Assembly (NCBI GenBank): GCA_016870865.1
Contig: VGAC01000016.1
Span: 1-40,209 of the forward strand
Reading direction: 5' to 3'
Source of the DNA: Actinomycetota bacterium
GTDB taxonomy: Bacteria; Actinomycetota; Acidimicrobiia; Acidimicrobiales; Ilumatobacteraceae
Length of the DNA: 40,209 nucleotides
The notes under the pieces were generated by a model. The model did no database searches. It saw only the letters and a list, made by a program, of their open reading frames with translations, and had not been told where the DNA came from. Position numbers and translations under genes: made by a program. This document shows positions 8,332 to 15,967 of this stretch, piece after piece; the stretch's first letter is position 1, and the number at the start of each line of letters is the position of its first letter.

Positions 8332-9300
8332 CTATCTGTCGACTACCGACCAGATACAGCGCATCGACGGCGGCGCATCGACGGCGGTCGTCACCACACC
8401 GTCGTCGTAGAGCTTGAGTAGATGCGACATCACGCTGCGTCTCGCGGGCTTGTGAAGTTCGCGGCGTACATCGGCATAAAGCACCTCGACCATGGCGCGG
8501 ATCGTCGACGGACCCCGCCGCAGCAACTCGATGATCTGGTTTTCGCGCTCGACCCGGTGTGCGAGATACGCCGCGAGGAACGGTGCAGGGTTCCGCACGG
8601 GGTTGCCATGCGTCGGATAGAGCACCGCATCACTGCGCGCGATCAACTTGCGAACCGAGGCCATGTAGTCGGCCATGTTGCCGTCGGGTGGCGAGACGAC
8701 GGTCGTACTCCACCCCATGATGTGGTCACCGGTGAACAGTGCGTTTTCGGCATCGAGATGCACGCAGAGATGGTTCGATGTGTGGCCCGGGGTGTGGACT
8801 GCTGCCAGGGACCAATCATCAACGGTGAGGAACGTCTGCCCATCCCCCACCGCAACGTCGGGAACGAAATCGAAGTCGGTGTGTTCACGCTCCTCGCCAT
8901 CGCCCGTGTTCTTCGATTCACCATCGTCGTCATCGTCGAGTGCATCGGTTCCGATGGGTCGCGGGTGCGGTCCGAAACCGTAGGTACGTGCTTGCGTAGA
9001 TTCGGCCAACCAGTACGACAACGGCACGTGATCGGAATGACAGTGTGTGACGACGATCCCCCGCACCCGCCGCCCGTCAAGCGCGCGTTCGAGAGCCGTG
9101 CGGTGTGAATCGAGGTTCGGTCCCGGGTCCACGACCACCACGTCATCGCGACCGATGATGTAGGTGCCGGTGCCCTTGTATGTGAACTTGGACGGGTTCT
9201 CGGCCACGACACGTGCGACGAGGGGCGACAATCGGTCGACCGCCCCATAGACGAGGCCCTCGAGCGGCTCGACGAAGGGAATTCCCGCCACGGCCGTCAA
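8332..9300 (-). CDS. MBL-fold metallo-hydrolase (LACTB2/glyoxalase-II-like)
   Basis: This 322-residue metallo-beta-lactamase-fold protein has the dinuclear zinc motif 'THCHSDH' (His86, His88, Asp90, His91). It also has later ligands in 'HTPGHTSNH', 'LFTGDHIMGW' and 'YPTHGNP'. The C-terminal about 80 residues ('ELLRRGPSTIRAMVEVLYAD' onward) form the winged-helix-like tail typical of LACTB2-type members. An acidic insertion (about 117-142, rich in D/E/G) is unusual. The start is a TTG at 9300 overlapping the upstream exporter's stop as TTGA; GTG 9291 is an alternative. Predicted role: hydrolysis of a thioester, phosphodiester or RNA; substrate unknown. Confidence 0.92.
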   Translation of the reverse strand: MTAVAGIPFVEPLEGLVYGAVDRLSPLVARVVAENPSKFTYKGTGTYIIGRDDVVVVDPGPNLDSHRTALERALDGRRVRGIVVTHCHSDHVPLSYWLAESTQARTYGFGPHPRPIGTDALDDDDDGESKNTGDGEEREHTDFDFVPDVAVGDGQTFLTVDDWSLAAVHTPGHTSNHLCVHLDAENALFTGDHIMGWSTTVVSPPDGNMADYMASVRKLIARSDAVLYPTHGNPVRNPAPFLAAYLAHRVERENQIIELLRRGPSTIRAMVEVLYADVRRELHKPARRSVMSHLLKLYDDGVVTTAVDAPPSMRCIWSVVDR

Positions 9301-10424
9301 CCGGCCGCCTGGCGGCGGCGTTTCCTCTTCCGGCGGGGCTGCTGCGACGTTGTCAGCGGGCTGTCGACCACATCATGTCGCGAGCCGCGCTGGCTGGCGA
9401 TCGCCTGGACCATCGCCGCGCCGGGCAGGGCCAAAAGCGCGCCCAGTGCCCCGAGCAGCGCGGCCCCCGCAATCGCCGAACCAAAGGCGAGAGCAGGGTG
9501 CAGGTCCATCGTGCGCGCAGTGATCCGCGGCGAAACGAAATAGTTCTCGATCTGTTGGTAGACGATGATGAATACAACGACGAAGATCGCCGACGAGGGC
9601 TCCTCGATGAAGCTCAGGACGAGGGGCAAAACACCCGCAACATAGGTACCGACGACGGGCATGAACTGCGACACCAAACCAACCCAGATCGCCATCGCGA
9701 TGGGTGCCGGCGTGCCGATCGCTTGAAATGCGATCCAATGGAAGAAGCTCGATGCGAGTGCCAGCAATGCACGCGAGTAGAGGTAGCCGCCCGTCTTGGT
9801 GACGGCGATCTCCCAGACCTCCAGTACCCGGACCTGTCGTTCAGCCGGCAAACGCGAGCAGATCGCCCGCCTCCACCTCGGCCCGTCGGCAACGAAATAA
9901 AAGGTGAACAACAACACCGAGAAGATCTGCAGAAGGACACCCAGCGCCTGCACCGAAACACTCACCACCTTGTCCTGCTGCGAATTGATGAACCGCTGCA
10001 CGGGACCGTTCGGGTCGGTGATGCTGTTGTTCACCTCTTGCGGGTTGATGTTGGCGTTGAAGTTGCGGTTGATGAAGTCGACGGTTTCGTTGACGTACTC
10101 CTCGCTGTTGCGCAGCAGGTCGACGATCTGAGTCGCCACGAGTGTCACGAAGAGTGAAACGAGCGCGATCGCACCGACGATGACCGACAGCAGAATCGTG
10201 ATCGTGGCCCGACCACGCCGCCAGCCACGTGCCTGGAGTTTGTTCACACCCGGTTCGATCGCAAGTGAGAGAAAGATGGAGATGAGCAGAAGAACGAGAA
10301 GGTTCGCGAGACGGTGAAACGAGTGTCGTGTGGCAACCATCACGAGGAAGCCACCCCAGAAAATGACGGCCACCTTCAACAACCAGCGGGTCGAGAGCAA
10401 CTTTTCCTCGGCAGGAGACGGCAT
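9297..10424 (-). CDS. AI-2E family transporter
   Basis: This 375-residue polytopic membrane protein belongs to the AI-2 exporter superfamily (PF01594). Hydrophobic segments pair near the N-terminus ('WLLKVAVIFWGGFLVMVATR', 'LVLLLISIFLSLAIEPGVN'). A large extracytoplasmic loop spans about 100-165, followed by a C-terminal helical bundle with 'MAIWVGLVSQFMPVVGTYVA' and 'QQIENYFVSPRI', the latter characteristic of the family. The tail is strongly basic (RRKRKRRR). I chose ATG 10424 over GTG 10445 because a TACGCT -10 box (10436-10431) lies exactly 6 nt upstream. It overlaps the downstream MBL gene. Transport of autoinducer-2 itself is not implied; many members export other molecules or act as antiporters. 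Confidence 0.93.
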   Translation of the reverse strand: MPSPAEEKLLSTRWLLKVAVIFWGGFLVMVATRHSFHRLANLLVLLLISIFLSLAIEPGVNKLQARGWRRGRATITILLSVIVGAIALVSLFVTLVATQIVDLLRNSEEYVNETVDFINRNFNANINPQEVNNSITDPNGPVQRFINSQQDKVVSVSVQALGVLLQIFSVLLFTFYFVADGPRWRRAICSRLPAERQVRVLEVWEIAVTKTGGYLYSRALLALASSFFHWIAFQAIGTPAPIAMAIWVGLVSQFMPVVGTYVAGVLPLVLSFIEEPSSAIFVVVFIIVYQQIENYFVSPRITARTMDLHPALAFGSAIAGAALLGALGALLALPGAAMVQAIASQRGSRHDVVDSPLTTSQQPRRKRKRRRQAAG

Positions 10425-10430
10425 GAACGA

Positions 10431-10440
10431 AGCGTACGCT
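10431..10440. promoter_or_regulatory. Palindromic bidirectional -10 element
   Basis: The perfect palindrome AGCGTACGCT presents TACGCT on both strands. On the minus strand (10436-10431) it is 6 nt before the exporter ATG 10424. On the plus strand (10435-10440) it is 6 nt before ATG 10447. The two -10 boxes share two base pairs, so polymerase could open only one at a time. The -10 assignment is inferred from the spacing repeated elsewhere in this window. Confidence 0.5.
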
Positions 10441-10446
10441 GGCACG

Positions 10447-10461
10447 ATGGGTTCGTGGTGA
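10447..10461 (+). other. Putative leaderless mini-ORF (MGSW) preceding the DUF2236 gene
   Basis: ATG 10447 sits at the leaderless distance from TACGCT and opens a four-codon ORF (Met-Gly-Ser-Trp). Its TGA (10459-10461) overlaps the likely GTG start (10458) of the DUF2236 gene as GTGA. It could couple translation into the downstream gene, or it could reflect a one-base sequence error that hides a longer N-terminus. No direct evidence of translation. Confidence 0.3.
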
Positions 10462-11369
10462 AGTTGGAGATCCCCCCGGTGCTCGACGCTCAGTTGGCGG
10501 GTTTGCGCACGACGATCGGCGATGCCGTTCGTTCACGCATCGCCGGCCCCGATGGCAACACCCGCATGCTCGGCCTCATCAACGAAGAGGGCCCGCGCTG
10601 GTTCGCCCCCGACAGCCCGATCATCCGTGTCCACGGTGATGCGTCGATGTTCATCGGTGGCCTGCGTGCCCTGCTCTTGCAGTCGATGCACCCCCTCGCC
10701 ATGGCAGGAGTCGCCACCCACTCCGACTACCGAAACGATCCATGGGGTCGCCTGCAGCGCACCGCGGACTTCCTCGCCGCAACCACTTTCGGCTCTGCAC
10801 GCGCCGCCGAGGAGGCGGTTGCCCGCGTGCGGGCCGTGCACAACCGCGTCAAGGGCACTGCCTCGGACGGTCGAGCGTATTCGGCCAACGATCCGCACCT
10901 GTTGCGCTGGGTGCACGTCGCCGAAGTCGACAGTTTTCTCTTCGCCCACCAACGATTTGGTGAGCGCCCCCTCGACCGGGGCGAGCGTGATGCCTACGTG
11001 GCCGACACCGCGCGTGTCGCGCGCGCGCTCGGCGTACCGGCACCACCCACCAGCGAACGCGCACTGCGCGACCAGCTGCGCATGTTCCGACCCGAACTGT
11101 CCGCGTCGAAAGAGGCAAAAGAAGCCGCCCGCTACCTCGTGCTCACCCCACCGTTGCCGATACCTGCGCGCATCGGCTACTCGGCAATAGCAGCGGCCGC
11201 CATCTCGACCCTGCCGCGGTGGGTACGCGTCCCTTTGCGTCTTCCCTACGTACCGGTGGCCGACGCACTCGTGAGTCGCCCCCTCGGTGAGGCGGTGACA
11301 CGCTTGTTCCGTTGGGTTCTCCTCAATCCCGAGTCGGAAACCTTCAGGCCCGACGCGACATCTGATTGA
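10458..11369 (+). CDS. DUF2236 / MpaB-like oxygenase-domain protein
   Basis: This protein of about 303 residues belongs to the DUF2236 family (mpaB, latex-clearing-protein-like), helical proteins that bind a b-type haem and in some members cleave polyisoprene or oxidise lipids. Diagnostic segments are 'SMHPLAMAGVATHSDYRNDP', 'WGRLQRTADFLAATTFGSAR' and 'HLLRWVHVAEVDSFLFAHQR', carrying the conserved His and Arg residues. The C-terminal 'ATRLFRW'-like segment and a hydrophobic stretch 'IAAAAISTLPRWVRVPLRLP' are also usual. The start is uncertain: GTG 10455 or GTG 10458, neither with a Shine-Dalgarno; I favour 10458 for the GTGA overlap with the mini-ORF. The 3' end overlaps the convergent amidotransferase gene by 26 bp. 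Confidence 0.88.
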   Translation: MKLEIPPVLDAQLAGLRTTIGDAVRSRIAGPDGNTRMLGLINEEGPRWFAPDSPIIRVHGDASMFIGGLRALLLQSMHPLAMAGVATHSDYRNDPWGRLQRTADFLAATTFGSARAAEEAVARVRAVHNRVKGTASDGRAYSANDPHLLRWVHVAEVDSFLFAHQRFGERPLDRGERDAYVADTARVARALGVPAPPTSERALRDQLRMFRPELSASKEAKEAARYLVLTPPLPIPARIGYSAIAAAAISTLPRWVRVPLRLPYVPVADALVSRPLGEAVTRLFRWVLLNPESETFRPDATSD

Positions 11370-12090
11370 ACAAACTCGCGGCACGCACGAAGGCGTTGTA
11401 CAGCGACTGATGCGGTGGGTCTTCGTGTGCGGTGTCCTCGGGGTGCCACTGCACACCGAGTAGCCAGCGATCGAGATGCTCGACCGCTTCCACCAAACCA
11501 TCCGAGGACCAGCCGACGGCAACCAGACCGTCACCGAGTGTGTCCAGGCCTTGGTGATGGAACGAAGCACCCGTGATCGTTGTCGTGCCGAGTGCCTTGT
11601 GCATTTTCGAGCCTTCGCGAACGTTCACGTCGTGCATGGCGAACTCGGCACCCGCAGGAAAGGCAGATGGACGGTGCTGTGGACCACCCGACTCGTCGAT
11701 GTGCTGGATGAGGGTTCCACCCATCGCGACGTTGACGAGTTGAATGCCACGGCACACCGCGAGCACCGGCATGCCGACCTCGAGCACGGCGCGCAGGAGT
11801 CCGATCTCGAAATCATCCTGGAAACGATCGACTCCGTACGTGGTGGGATGCGGTTCCTGGCCGTACAACTCGGGGTCGACGTCGGGTCCACCCATCAACA
11901 AGAGGCCGTCGAAGCGAGAGGCGAGATCGAGTGCGACATCGTGCGTGATGTGCTGCGGTGTCACCACCACGGGTTCACCGCCACCGCGCAAGACCGACTC
12001 CATGTAGCGACGGCCGGCAAAGGCGACTGCGTCGCGCGACACTCGACCCGCCACGGCGGTGCGCCCGGCGACTGCGATCAGCGGCGACAT
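11344..12090 (-). CDS. Class I glutamine amidotransferase / gamma-glutamyl-GABA hydrolase-like (peptidase C26)
   Basis: This 248-residue stand-alone GATase1-fold hydrolase resembles PuuD, which removes gamma-linked glutamate from gamma-glutamyl-GABA or similar amides. The nucleophile elbow 'VLAVCRGIQLVNV' gives Cys113. The 'DGLLLMGGPDVDPELYG' oxyanion region is present, and the catalytic His-Glu is in 'GVQWHPED'. I chose ATG 12090 rather than 12096 because TAGCGT (12103-12098) lies 7 nt upstream of it. Its 3' end overlaps DUF2236 on the other strand. No putrescine-pathway genes are nearby, so the precise substrate is open. Confidence 0.9.
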   Translation of the reverse strand: MSPLIAVAGRTAVAGRVSRDAVAFAGRRYMESVLRGGGEPVVVTPQHITHDVALDLASRFDGLLLMGGPDVDPELYGQEPHPTTYGVDRFQDDFEIGLLRAVLEVGMPVLAVCRGIQLVNVAMGGTLIQHIDESGGPQHRPSAFPAGAEFAMHDVNVREGSKMHKALGTTTITGASFHHQGLDTLGDGLVAVGWSSDGLVEAVEHLDRWLLGVQWHPEDTAHEDPPHQSLYNAFVRAASLFNQMSRRA

Positions 12091-12166
12091 GGACATCACG
12101 CTACCGACCGTCGAAGTTCCCGTGCGAGCGAAACCCGCTGCCCGACCGGGACCACACCATCCTTCG

Positions 12167-12724
12167 TCAGTCGGCGACGGTGATGGTGACCGAGTTGATG
12201 ACGACGTCGGTCTTCGGGCGGTCACCAGCGGCGGTCGGCACGCTTTGCATCGCCTCGACGACTTCGAGGCCTTTCACAACCTGGCCGAACAGCGCATAGG
12301 CGGGGGGAAGGCGGCAGCCGTCGGGCCCGGAGATGATGAAGAACTGCGAACCATTCGTGTTCGGGCCGGCGTTGGCCATGGCGAACGAACCAACCTTGTA
12401 TTCGCCGGCCTTCGGTAACTCATCATCGAAGCGGTAGCCCGGCCCACCGCGGCCGGTGCCGGTGGGATCCCCACCCTGGCACACGAAGCCGTTGATGATG
12501 CGGTGGAAGATGATGCCGTCGAAGTAGTGGTTCAATGCGAGGAACACGAAACTGTTGACGGTCTTTGGTGCCCGAATCGCGTCGAGGGCGATGACCATCG
12601 ATCCCATCGAGGTGTCCATCGTCGCGGTGTAGCGCTTGGCCGGGTCGATGCCCATTTCGGGGTACTCGGAGAACTGCTGTTGCTTGGGTGCGGATCCATC
12701 GAAGGGCGGGAAGGGTATGGGCAT
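12167..12724 (-). CDS. Peptidyl-prolyl cis-trans isomerase, cyclophilin type
   Basis: This 185-residue cyclophilin accelerates proline isomerisation during protein folding. Active-site segments are intact: 'FHRIINGFVCQGGDPTGTG' with the catalytic Arg, 'GSFAMANAGPNTNGSQFFI' and 'YALFGQVVKGLEVVEAM'. There is no signal peptide or membrane anchor, so it is probably cytoplasmic. The N-terminal about 30 residues ('PIPFPPFDGSAPKQQQFSEY' etc.) are a short extension. ATG 12724 is 7 nt after TAGCGT (12737-12732 on the minus strand), a leaderless start. It is divergent from the small DksA-like gene with only 31 bp between start codons. Confidence 0.96.
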   Translation of the reverse strand: MPIPFPPFDGSAPKQQQFSEYPEMGIDPAKRYTATMDTSMGSMVIALDAIRAPKTVNSFVFLALNHYFDGIIFHRIINGFVCQGGDPTGTGRGGPGYRFDDELPKAGEYKVGSFAMANAGPNTNGSQFFIISGPDGCRLPPAYALFGQVVKGLEVVEAMQSVPTAAGDRPKTDVVINSVTITVAD

Positions 12725-12731
12725 GCGCGAG

Positions 12732-12749
12732 ACGCTATCTGCCTATGCT
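12732..12749. promoter_or_regulatory. Back-to-back leaderless promoters for the cyclophilin and DksA-like genes
   Basis: TAGCGT on the minus strand (12737-12732) precedes ATG 12724 by 7 nt. TATGCT on the plus strand (12744-12749) precedes GTG 12756 by 6 nt. The boxes are separated by 6 bp, so each promoter's upstream contacts would fall over the other gene's start. Simultaneous initiation on both sides is unlikely (inference). Confidence 0.55.
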
Positions 12750-12755
12750 GTCGAC

Positions 12756-12932
12756 GTGACCAATCCCGAGTCAGCGGTACCGAACCTCGACCAGGTCGAA
12801 CAAGATCTCGCCGACGTGGAAACCGCGCTCGCACGCTTGGAGGCGGGGACTTATTGGACGGACGAAGTGTCCGGCCAGCCGATTCCCGACCAAGTTCTCA
12901 CACAACGCCCGACGGCGCGTCGCGCCAACTAG
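12756..12932 (+). CDS. Small DksA/TraR-like protein lacking the zinc cysteines
   Basis: This 58-residue protein has an acidic N-terminal helix (about 11-30, 'LDQVEQDLADVETALARLEA') followed by 'GTYWTDEVSGQPIPDQ' and 'RPTARR'. This aligns by eye with the C-terminal module of DksA/TraR proteins, whose pattern is G-x-Y-G-x-C-x-x-C-G-x-x-I-P. Here the two first zinc cysteines are Asp36 and Ser39, and the second pair is missing because the protein ends R-R-A-N. DksA proteins bind the RNA polymerase secondary channel; this version would be zinc-free. GTG 12756 lies at leaderless distance from TATGCT; ATG 12723 is an alternative that would place the promoter inside the gene. It ends 7 bp before the stop of the convergent Bax-inhibitor gene. 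Confidence 0.75.
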   Translation: MTNPESAVPNLDQVEQDLADVETALARLEAGTYWTDEVSGQPIPDQVLTQRPTARRAN

Positions 12933-12939
12933 TTGCGAT

Positions 12940-13788
12940 TCAGTTCCGTTCGCGAAGGTTGCCCAAGAGGCGCAACAGTTCGAGGTAGAGCCACACGAGG
13001 GTGACGAGAATGCCGAGCCCGGCGTACCACTCCATGTGCTTGGGAAGACCGTTGCGTTCACCCTGTTCGATGAAATCGAAGTCGAGAGCAAGGTTCATCG
13101 CCGCGAGTCCGGCCGCAAACAGGCTGATGCCGATGCCGAGCAGGCTGCCATTCGAGAGGAACGACACCTCGGCGCCGAAGAGGCGGAACAGCAGTGCGAT
13201 GCCGTAGAAAACCATCAGACCGAGCGTTGCCCCAATGACCGTGCGGCGGAACTTGTCGTTGACTCGGATGATGCCGCTGCGGTAGAGCACCAGCATCATG
13301 ACGAAAACACCCGCAGTCGCACCAACAGCCTGCAGAACGATGCCGTCGTATTCGATGTTGTAGGCGTGCGAGATCGCACCGATGGCTGCACCTTCGACAA
13401 GTGCGTAAACGGGTGCGAGGAACCGTGCGAGGTTCGGTTTGAACATCGAGACGATCGCACAGACGACTGCGACGAGCACCGCGGCAATGACCCATCCTGG
13501 GAACACGACTTGGCCGGGTGCGGGTTCACTGACCGTCGACCAGCCAAAAACCGCTGCTCCGAGGAGCAGCACCATCAGCACGAGAGTTGCGCTGACCGCA
13601 CCACTTGCCGTCATCCGGGCGGCGCCCACCCAGGGGCTGACCGGGCCGTCGGTGGCAGGCGGCGCCCATGTCCCCGTGTTTCCAACGGAGTGTCCCGGCT
13701 TGCCGGCGTCGGCTTCGGCGGCGGCCCAACCCGGGCCTTGCGGGGCGTTTTTTTCGAGCACCTTGTTGTTCAACAGGGGGTTTGACAT
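12940..13788 (-). CDS. Bax inhibitor-1 / YccA-YetJ family membrane protein
   Basis: This 282-residue membrane protein has about seven transmembrane segments beginning near residue 60 ('MTASGAVSATLVLMVLLLGA') and ending with 'LGILVTLVWLYLELLRLLGN'. The family's 'AFLAPVYALVEG'-like segment appears as 'FLAPVYALVEGAAIGAISHA'. Bacterial homologues (YetJ) are pH-gated calcium-leak channels; others interact with membrane proteases. The N-terminal 55 residues are hydrophilic and Pro/Gly-rich. ATG 13788 lies 6 nt after TAGATT (13800-13795), a leaderless start. The promoter region is shared with the divergent sigma-factor gene (85 bp between starts). Confidence 0.93.
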   Translation of the reverse strand: MSNPLLNNKVLEKNAPQGPGWAAAEADAGKPGHSVGNTGTWAPPATDGPVSPWVGAARMTASGAVSATLVLMVLLLGAAVFGWSTVSEPAPGQVVFPGWVIAAVLVAVVCAIVSMFKPNLARFLAPVYALVEGAAIGAISHAYNIEYDGIVLQAVGATAGVFVMMLVLYRSGIIRVNDKFRRTVIGATLGLMVFYGIALLFRLFGAEVSFLSNGSLLGIGISLFAAGLAAMNLALDFDFIEQGERNGLPKHMEWYAGLGILVTLVWLYLELLRLLGNLRERN

Positions 13789-13873
13789 AGCCCCAATCTA
13801 GCGAATCTGTGGGCAAAATAAATGCCCCGGCGTCGGTTGTGGCGGTGGGGTGCGTCGGTATCGTAACCCGCGT

Positions 13874-14812
13874 ATGGCGAAGGACCGGGTCGATCGTGAC
13901 GAGGAAGACCTCGTCAGGCTCTATCTCACCGACATCGGCCAATACGCACTGCTCACCAAAGACGACGAGGTTCGTCTGGCCAAGGCGATCGAAGCCGGCA
14001 AGGAAGCTCAGCTTGAACTGGGCACCAACGACAAGTCGTTGACGCCGACCAGGAAGCGTGAACTTCGCCGCACCGCCAAGGAGGGCGAAACTGCCGAGCG
14101 CGCATTCGTGCAGTCGAACCTGCGTCTCGTCGTGTCGATCGCCAAGAAGTACCAGGCATCGGGTCTGCCGCTCCTCGACCTGATCCAAGAGGGCAACCTC
14201 GGCCTGATGCACGCCGTCGAGAAGTTCGACTGGCGCAAGGGCTTCAAGTTCTCGACCTATGCAACGTGGTGGATCCGCCAGGCGATCACCCGCGGCATCG
14301 CCAACACGGGTCGCACGATTCGCCTGCCGGTTCACGCCGGCGACACGCTCGCCCGTTTGCAAAAGGCCCGCTCGCGTCTCGAACTGAAGTACGGCCGTCC
14401 GGCCACACTGGCCGAACTGGCCAAGGAAGTCGAGATGCCCGAAGACAAGGTCACCGAGGCGTTGCGCTTTGCTGCCGAGCCACTGTCGTTGTCGGAACCG
14501 CTGCGCGAGGACGGCGATGCCGAACTCGGCGACGTCGTCGAGGACCGCTCGGCCGAGTCACCTTTCGAGGTGGCGGCCACCGCGTTGCTACCCGAGGAAA
14601 TCCAGCGTCTGTTGGCACCGCTCGACGAACGCGAGCGCGAAATTCTCAAACTGCGCTTCGGCCTCGACCGCGGCGAACCCCGCACGCTCGAGGAAGTCGG
14701 CGAGCATTTCAACCTCACGCGTGAGCGCATCCGTCAAATCGAAGCGCGCGCGATGAGCAAGTTGCGTCACCCCTCCAGCGACACCGGCGCGCGAGACCTC
14801 CTCGCCGTCTGA
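13874..14812 (+). CDS. RNA polymerase sigma-70 family factor (principal-like or group 2)
   Basis: This 312-residue sigma factor directs RNA polymerase to promoters. Region 1.2 is '[16 protein letters not shown]'. Region 2 contains '[14 protein letters not shown]', '[20 protein letters not shown]' and '[20 protein letters not shown]'. Region 3 starts at '[17 protein letters not shown]' and region 4 ends with the helix-turn-helix '[20 protein letters not shown]'. There is no long region 1.1, and with about 312 residues it is nearer to group 2 (SigB/HrdA-type) factors than to full-length RpoD. Only a census of the genome's sigma factors would settle this. ATG 13874 follows TATCGT (13859-13864) by 9 nt; TTGTGG (13837-13842) is a plausible -35. 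It converges on the membrane-protein gene downstream of selC. Confidence 0.95.
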   Translation: MAKDRVDRDEEDLVRLYLTDIGQYALLTKDDEVRLAKAIEAGKEAQLELGTNDKSLTPTRKRELRRTAKEGETAERAFVQSNLRLVVSIAKKYQASGLPLLDLIQEGNLGLMHAVEKFDWRKGFKFSTYATWWIRQAITRGIANTGRTIRLPVHAGDTLARLQKARSRLELKYGRPATLAELAKEVEMPEDKVTEALRFAAEPLSLSEPLREDGDAELGDVVEDRSAESPFEVAATALLPEEIQRLLAPLDEREREILKLRFGLDRGEPRTLEEVGEHFNLTRERIRQIEARAMSKLRHPSSDTGARDLLAV

Positions 14813-14822
14813 TTCGACCGCG

Positions 14823-15797
14823 TCACACCGACGCGATCGACACCGGCTTTGCAAACAGTCTCCTGAGTGCGCGGGCGCCCGTGCCGAGCGCCAAGCCCGC
14901 GACGATCGGCACTACGAGTCGCACAACGACGCAATCGCCGAGTCCCGGAACGAACCTGTTCGTCACGGTTCCTCGGTCGATGACAACGGCCACCAAGAGT
15001 GCAACGGCCGCAGACGTCACGAGCGCGTCGACGATCTCGCGGTGTTGCCGCAGAATGACCGCTACCACCGAGACGATCACGACGAGCAGACCGAGGGCAA
15101 GCATTCCCGGTGCAGTGCGCGCCTCGGACGGCAGCCCCCAATACATGAAGGCGCCGTTGACTGCGAAAAGCGCGCCTGCACCGGCGAATGTGCCCGGCGC
15201 AGCACGACGTGACAACACGAAGCCCACCGTGACCGCCGGAACGGCAAGCAGCCACCACCATGAACCAGGTGCATCGCGTTGATAGAGACTCCCCGAGACG
15301 AGCGTTGCCCGACCGTCGATCGTCATCGGAATCGTCCACCGCTGCACGAGGCCGCGGTCGTCGATCGGCTGCGGTGCGGCGGGACTCATCCAATGCACGC
15401 GGTGGTCGTGCCACAAGTACGTGCCGTTCCTCGCCGCGACGACCCATGACTCGTCGTTGGTTTTCGAGGCGCTGCCTTCCGGTTTCGTACCAGATCCGTA
15501 GCGCGACTTGCTGGTACGAAAGGTATCGGATGATTCGTTGACCACGACCGTTCCGTCATCGGCAATCCGAACGAACGGCTCGTCGTAGTAGCCGGACATT
15601 TCCAAGGTGTGACCGCGCCCCACGCGCACGCGCACGAACGCATCGCCACCGACGATGTCGACACGAACCACATCACTCGACGGCTCGACCGACTCGACGA
15701 CGCTTTCGGTGTTTCCCGGCCTGGCAGCGTCGGCGAAGACCCCGGCGGGCGGCGCCAGGATGAGAAACCCGAGCGTGCAGGCGACGAGCGCCTGCAC
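14823..15797 (-). CDS. Exported membrane protein with WHDHR motif
   Basis: This 324-residue protein has an N-terminal signal peptide ('ALVACTLGFLILAPPAGVFA'), an extracytoplasmic beta-rich domain of about 150 residues and four to five C-terminal transmembrane helices starting at 'WWWLLAVPAVTVGFVLSRRA'. The domain includes 'GYYDEPFVRI' and 'YLWHDHRVHWM'. The WHDHR-x-HWM histidine cluster recurs in uncharacterised actinobacterial membrane proteins and suggests metal binding (inference). The start GTG 15797 is chosen because the frame upstream runs through the tRNA-Sec gene; that leaves only 16 nt between tRNA 3' CCA and start codon, so co-transcription is possible. Specific function unknown. 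Confidence 0.8.
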   Translation of the reverse strand: MQALVACTLGFLILAPPAGVFADAARPGNTESVVESVEPSSDVVRVDIVGGDAFVRVRVGRGHTLEMSGYYDEPFVRIADDGTVVVNESSDTFRTSKSRYGSGTKPEGSASKTNDESWVVAARNGTYLWHDHRVHWMSPAAPQPIDDRGLVQRWTIPMTIDGRATLVSGSLYQRDAPGSWWWLLAVPAVTVGFVLSRRAAPGTFAGAGALFAVNGAFMYWGLPSEARTAPGMLALGLLVVIVSVVAVILRQHREIVDALVTSAAVALLVAVVIDRGTVTNRFVPGLGDCVVVRLVVPIVAGLALGTGARALRRLFAKPVSIASV

Positions 15798-15813
15798 GCG
15801 GCGCGATACGAAT

Positions 15814-15909
15814 TGGCGGAGGTGGACGGGAATCGAACCCGCCGGACGAGGTTCGCTCGTCCCAACCGCTTTGAAGGCGGCGGAGCCCACCAGGCGCACG
15901 GACACCTCC
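15814..15909 (-). tRNA. selC: tRNA-Sec (anticodon TCA)
   Basis: This 96-nt gene including an encoded 3' CCA inserts selenocysteine at UGA codons. The anticodon loop CTTCAAA (anticodon TCA at 15874-15872) is closed by a 5-bp stem GCCGC/GCGGT. The 5' acceptor strand GGAGGTG pairs with CACCTCC. The T arm has loop TTCGATT on a GGCGGG/CCCGTC stem, so acceptor plus T stem total 13 bp, the hallmark of tRNA-Sec. The long variable arm GGACGAG/CTCGTCC has a 5-nt loop. Discriminator G, then CCA. Ordinary tRNA-Ser(TGA) is excluded by the anticodon. No selA, selB, selD or selenoprotein gene is seen in the window. Confidence 0.95.
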
Positions 15910-15967
15910 ATGACGCCGAAACCGTAGCCCAAGAACTTCGCAATCAACCCGTCGTGAATGACCCCTC

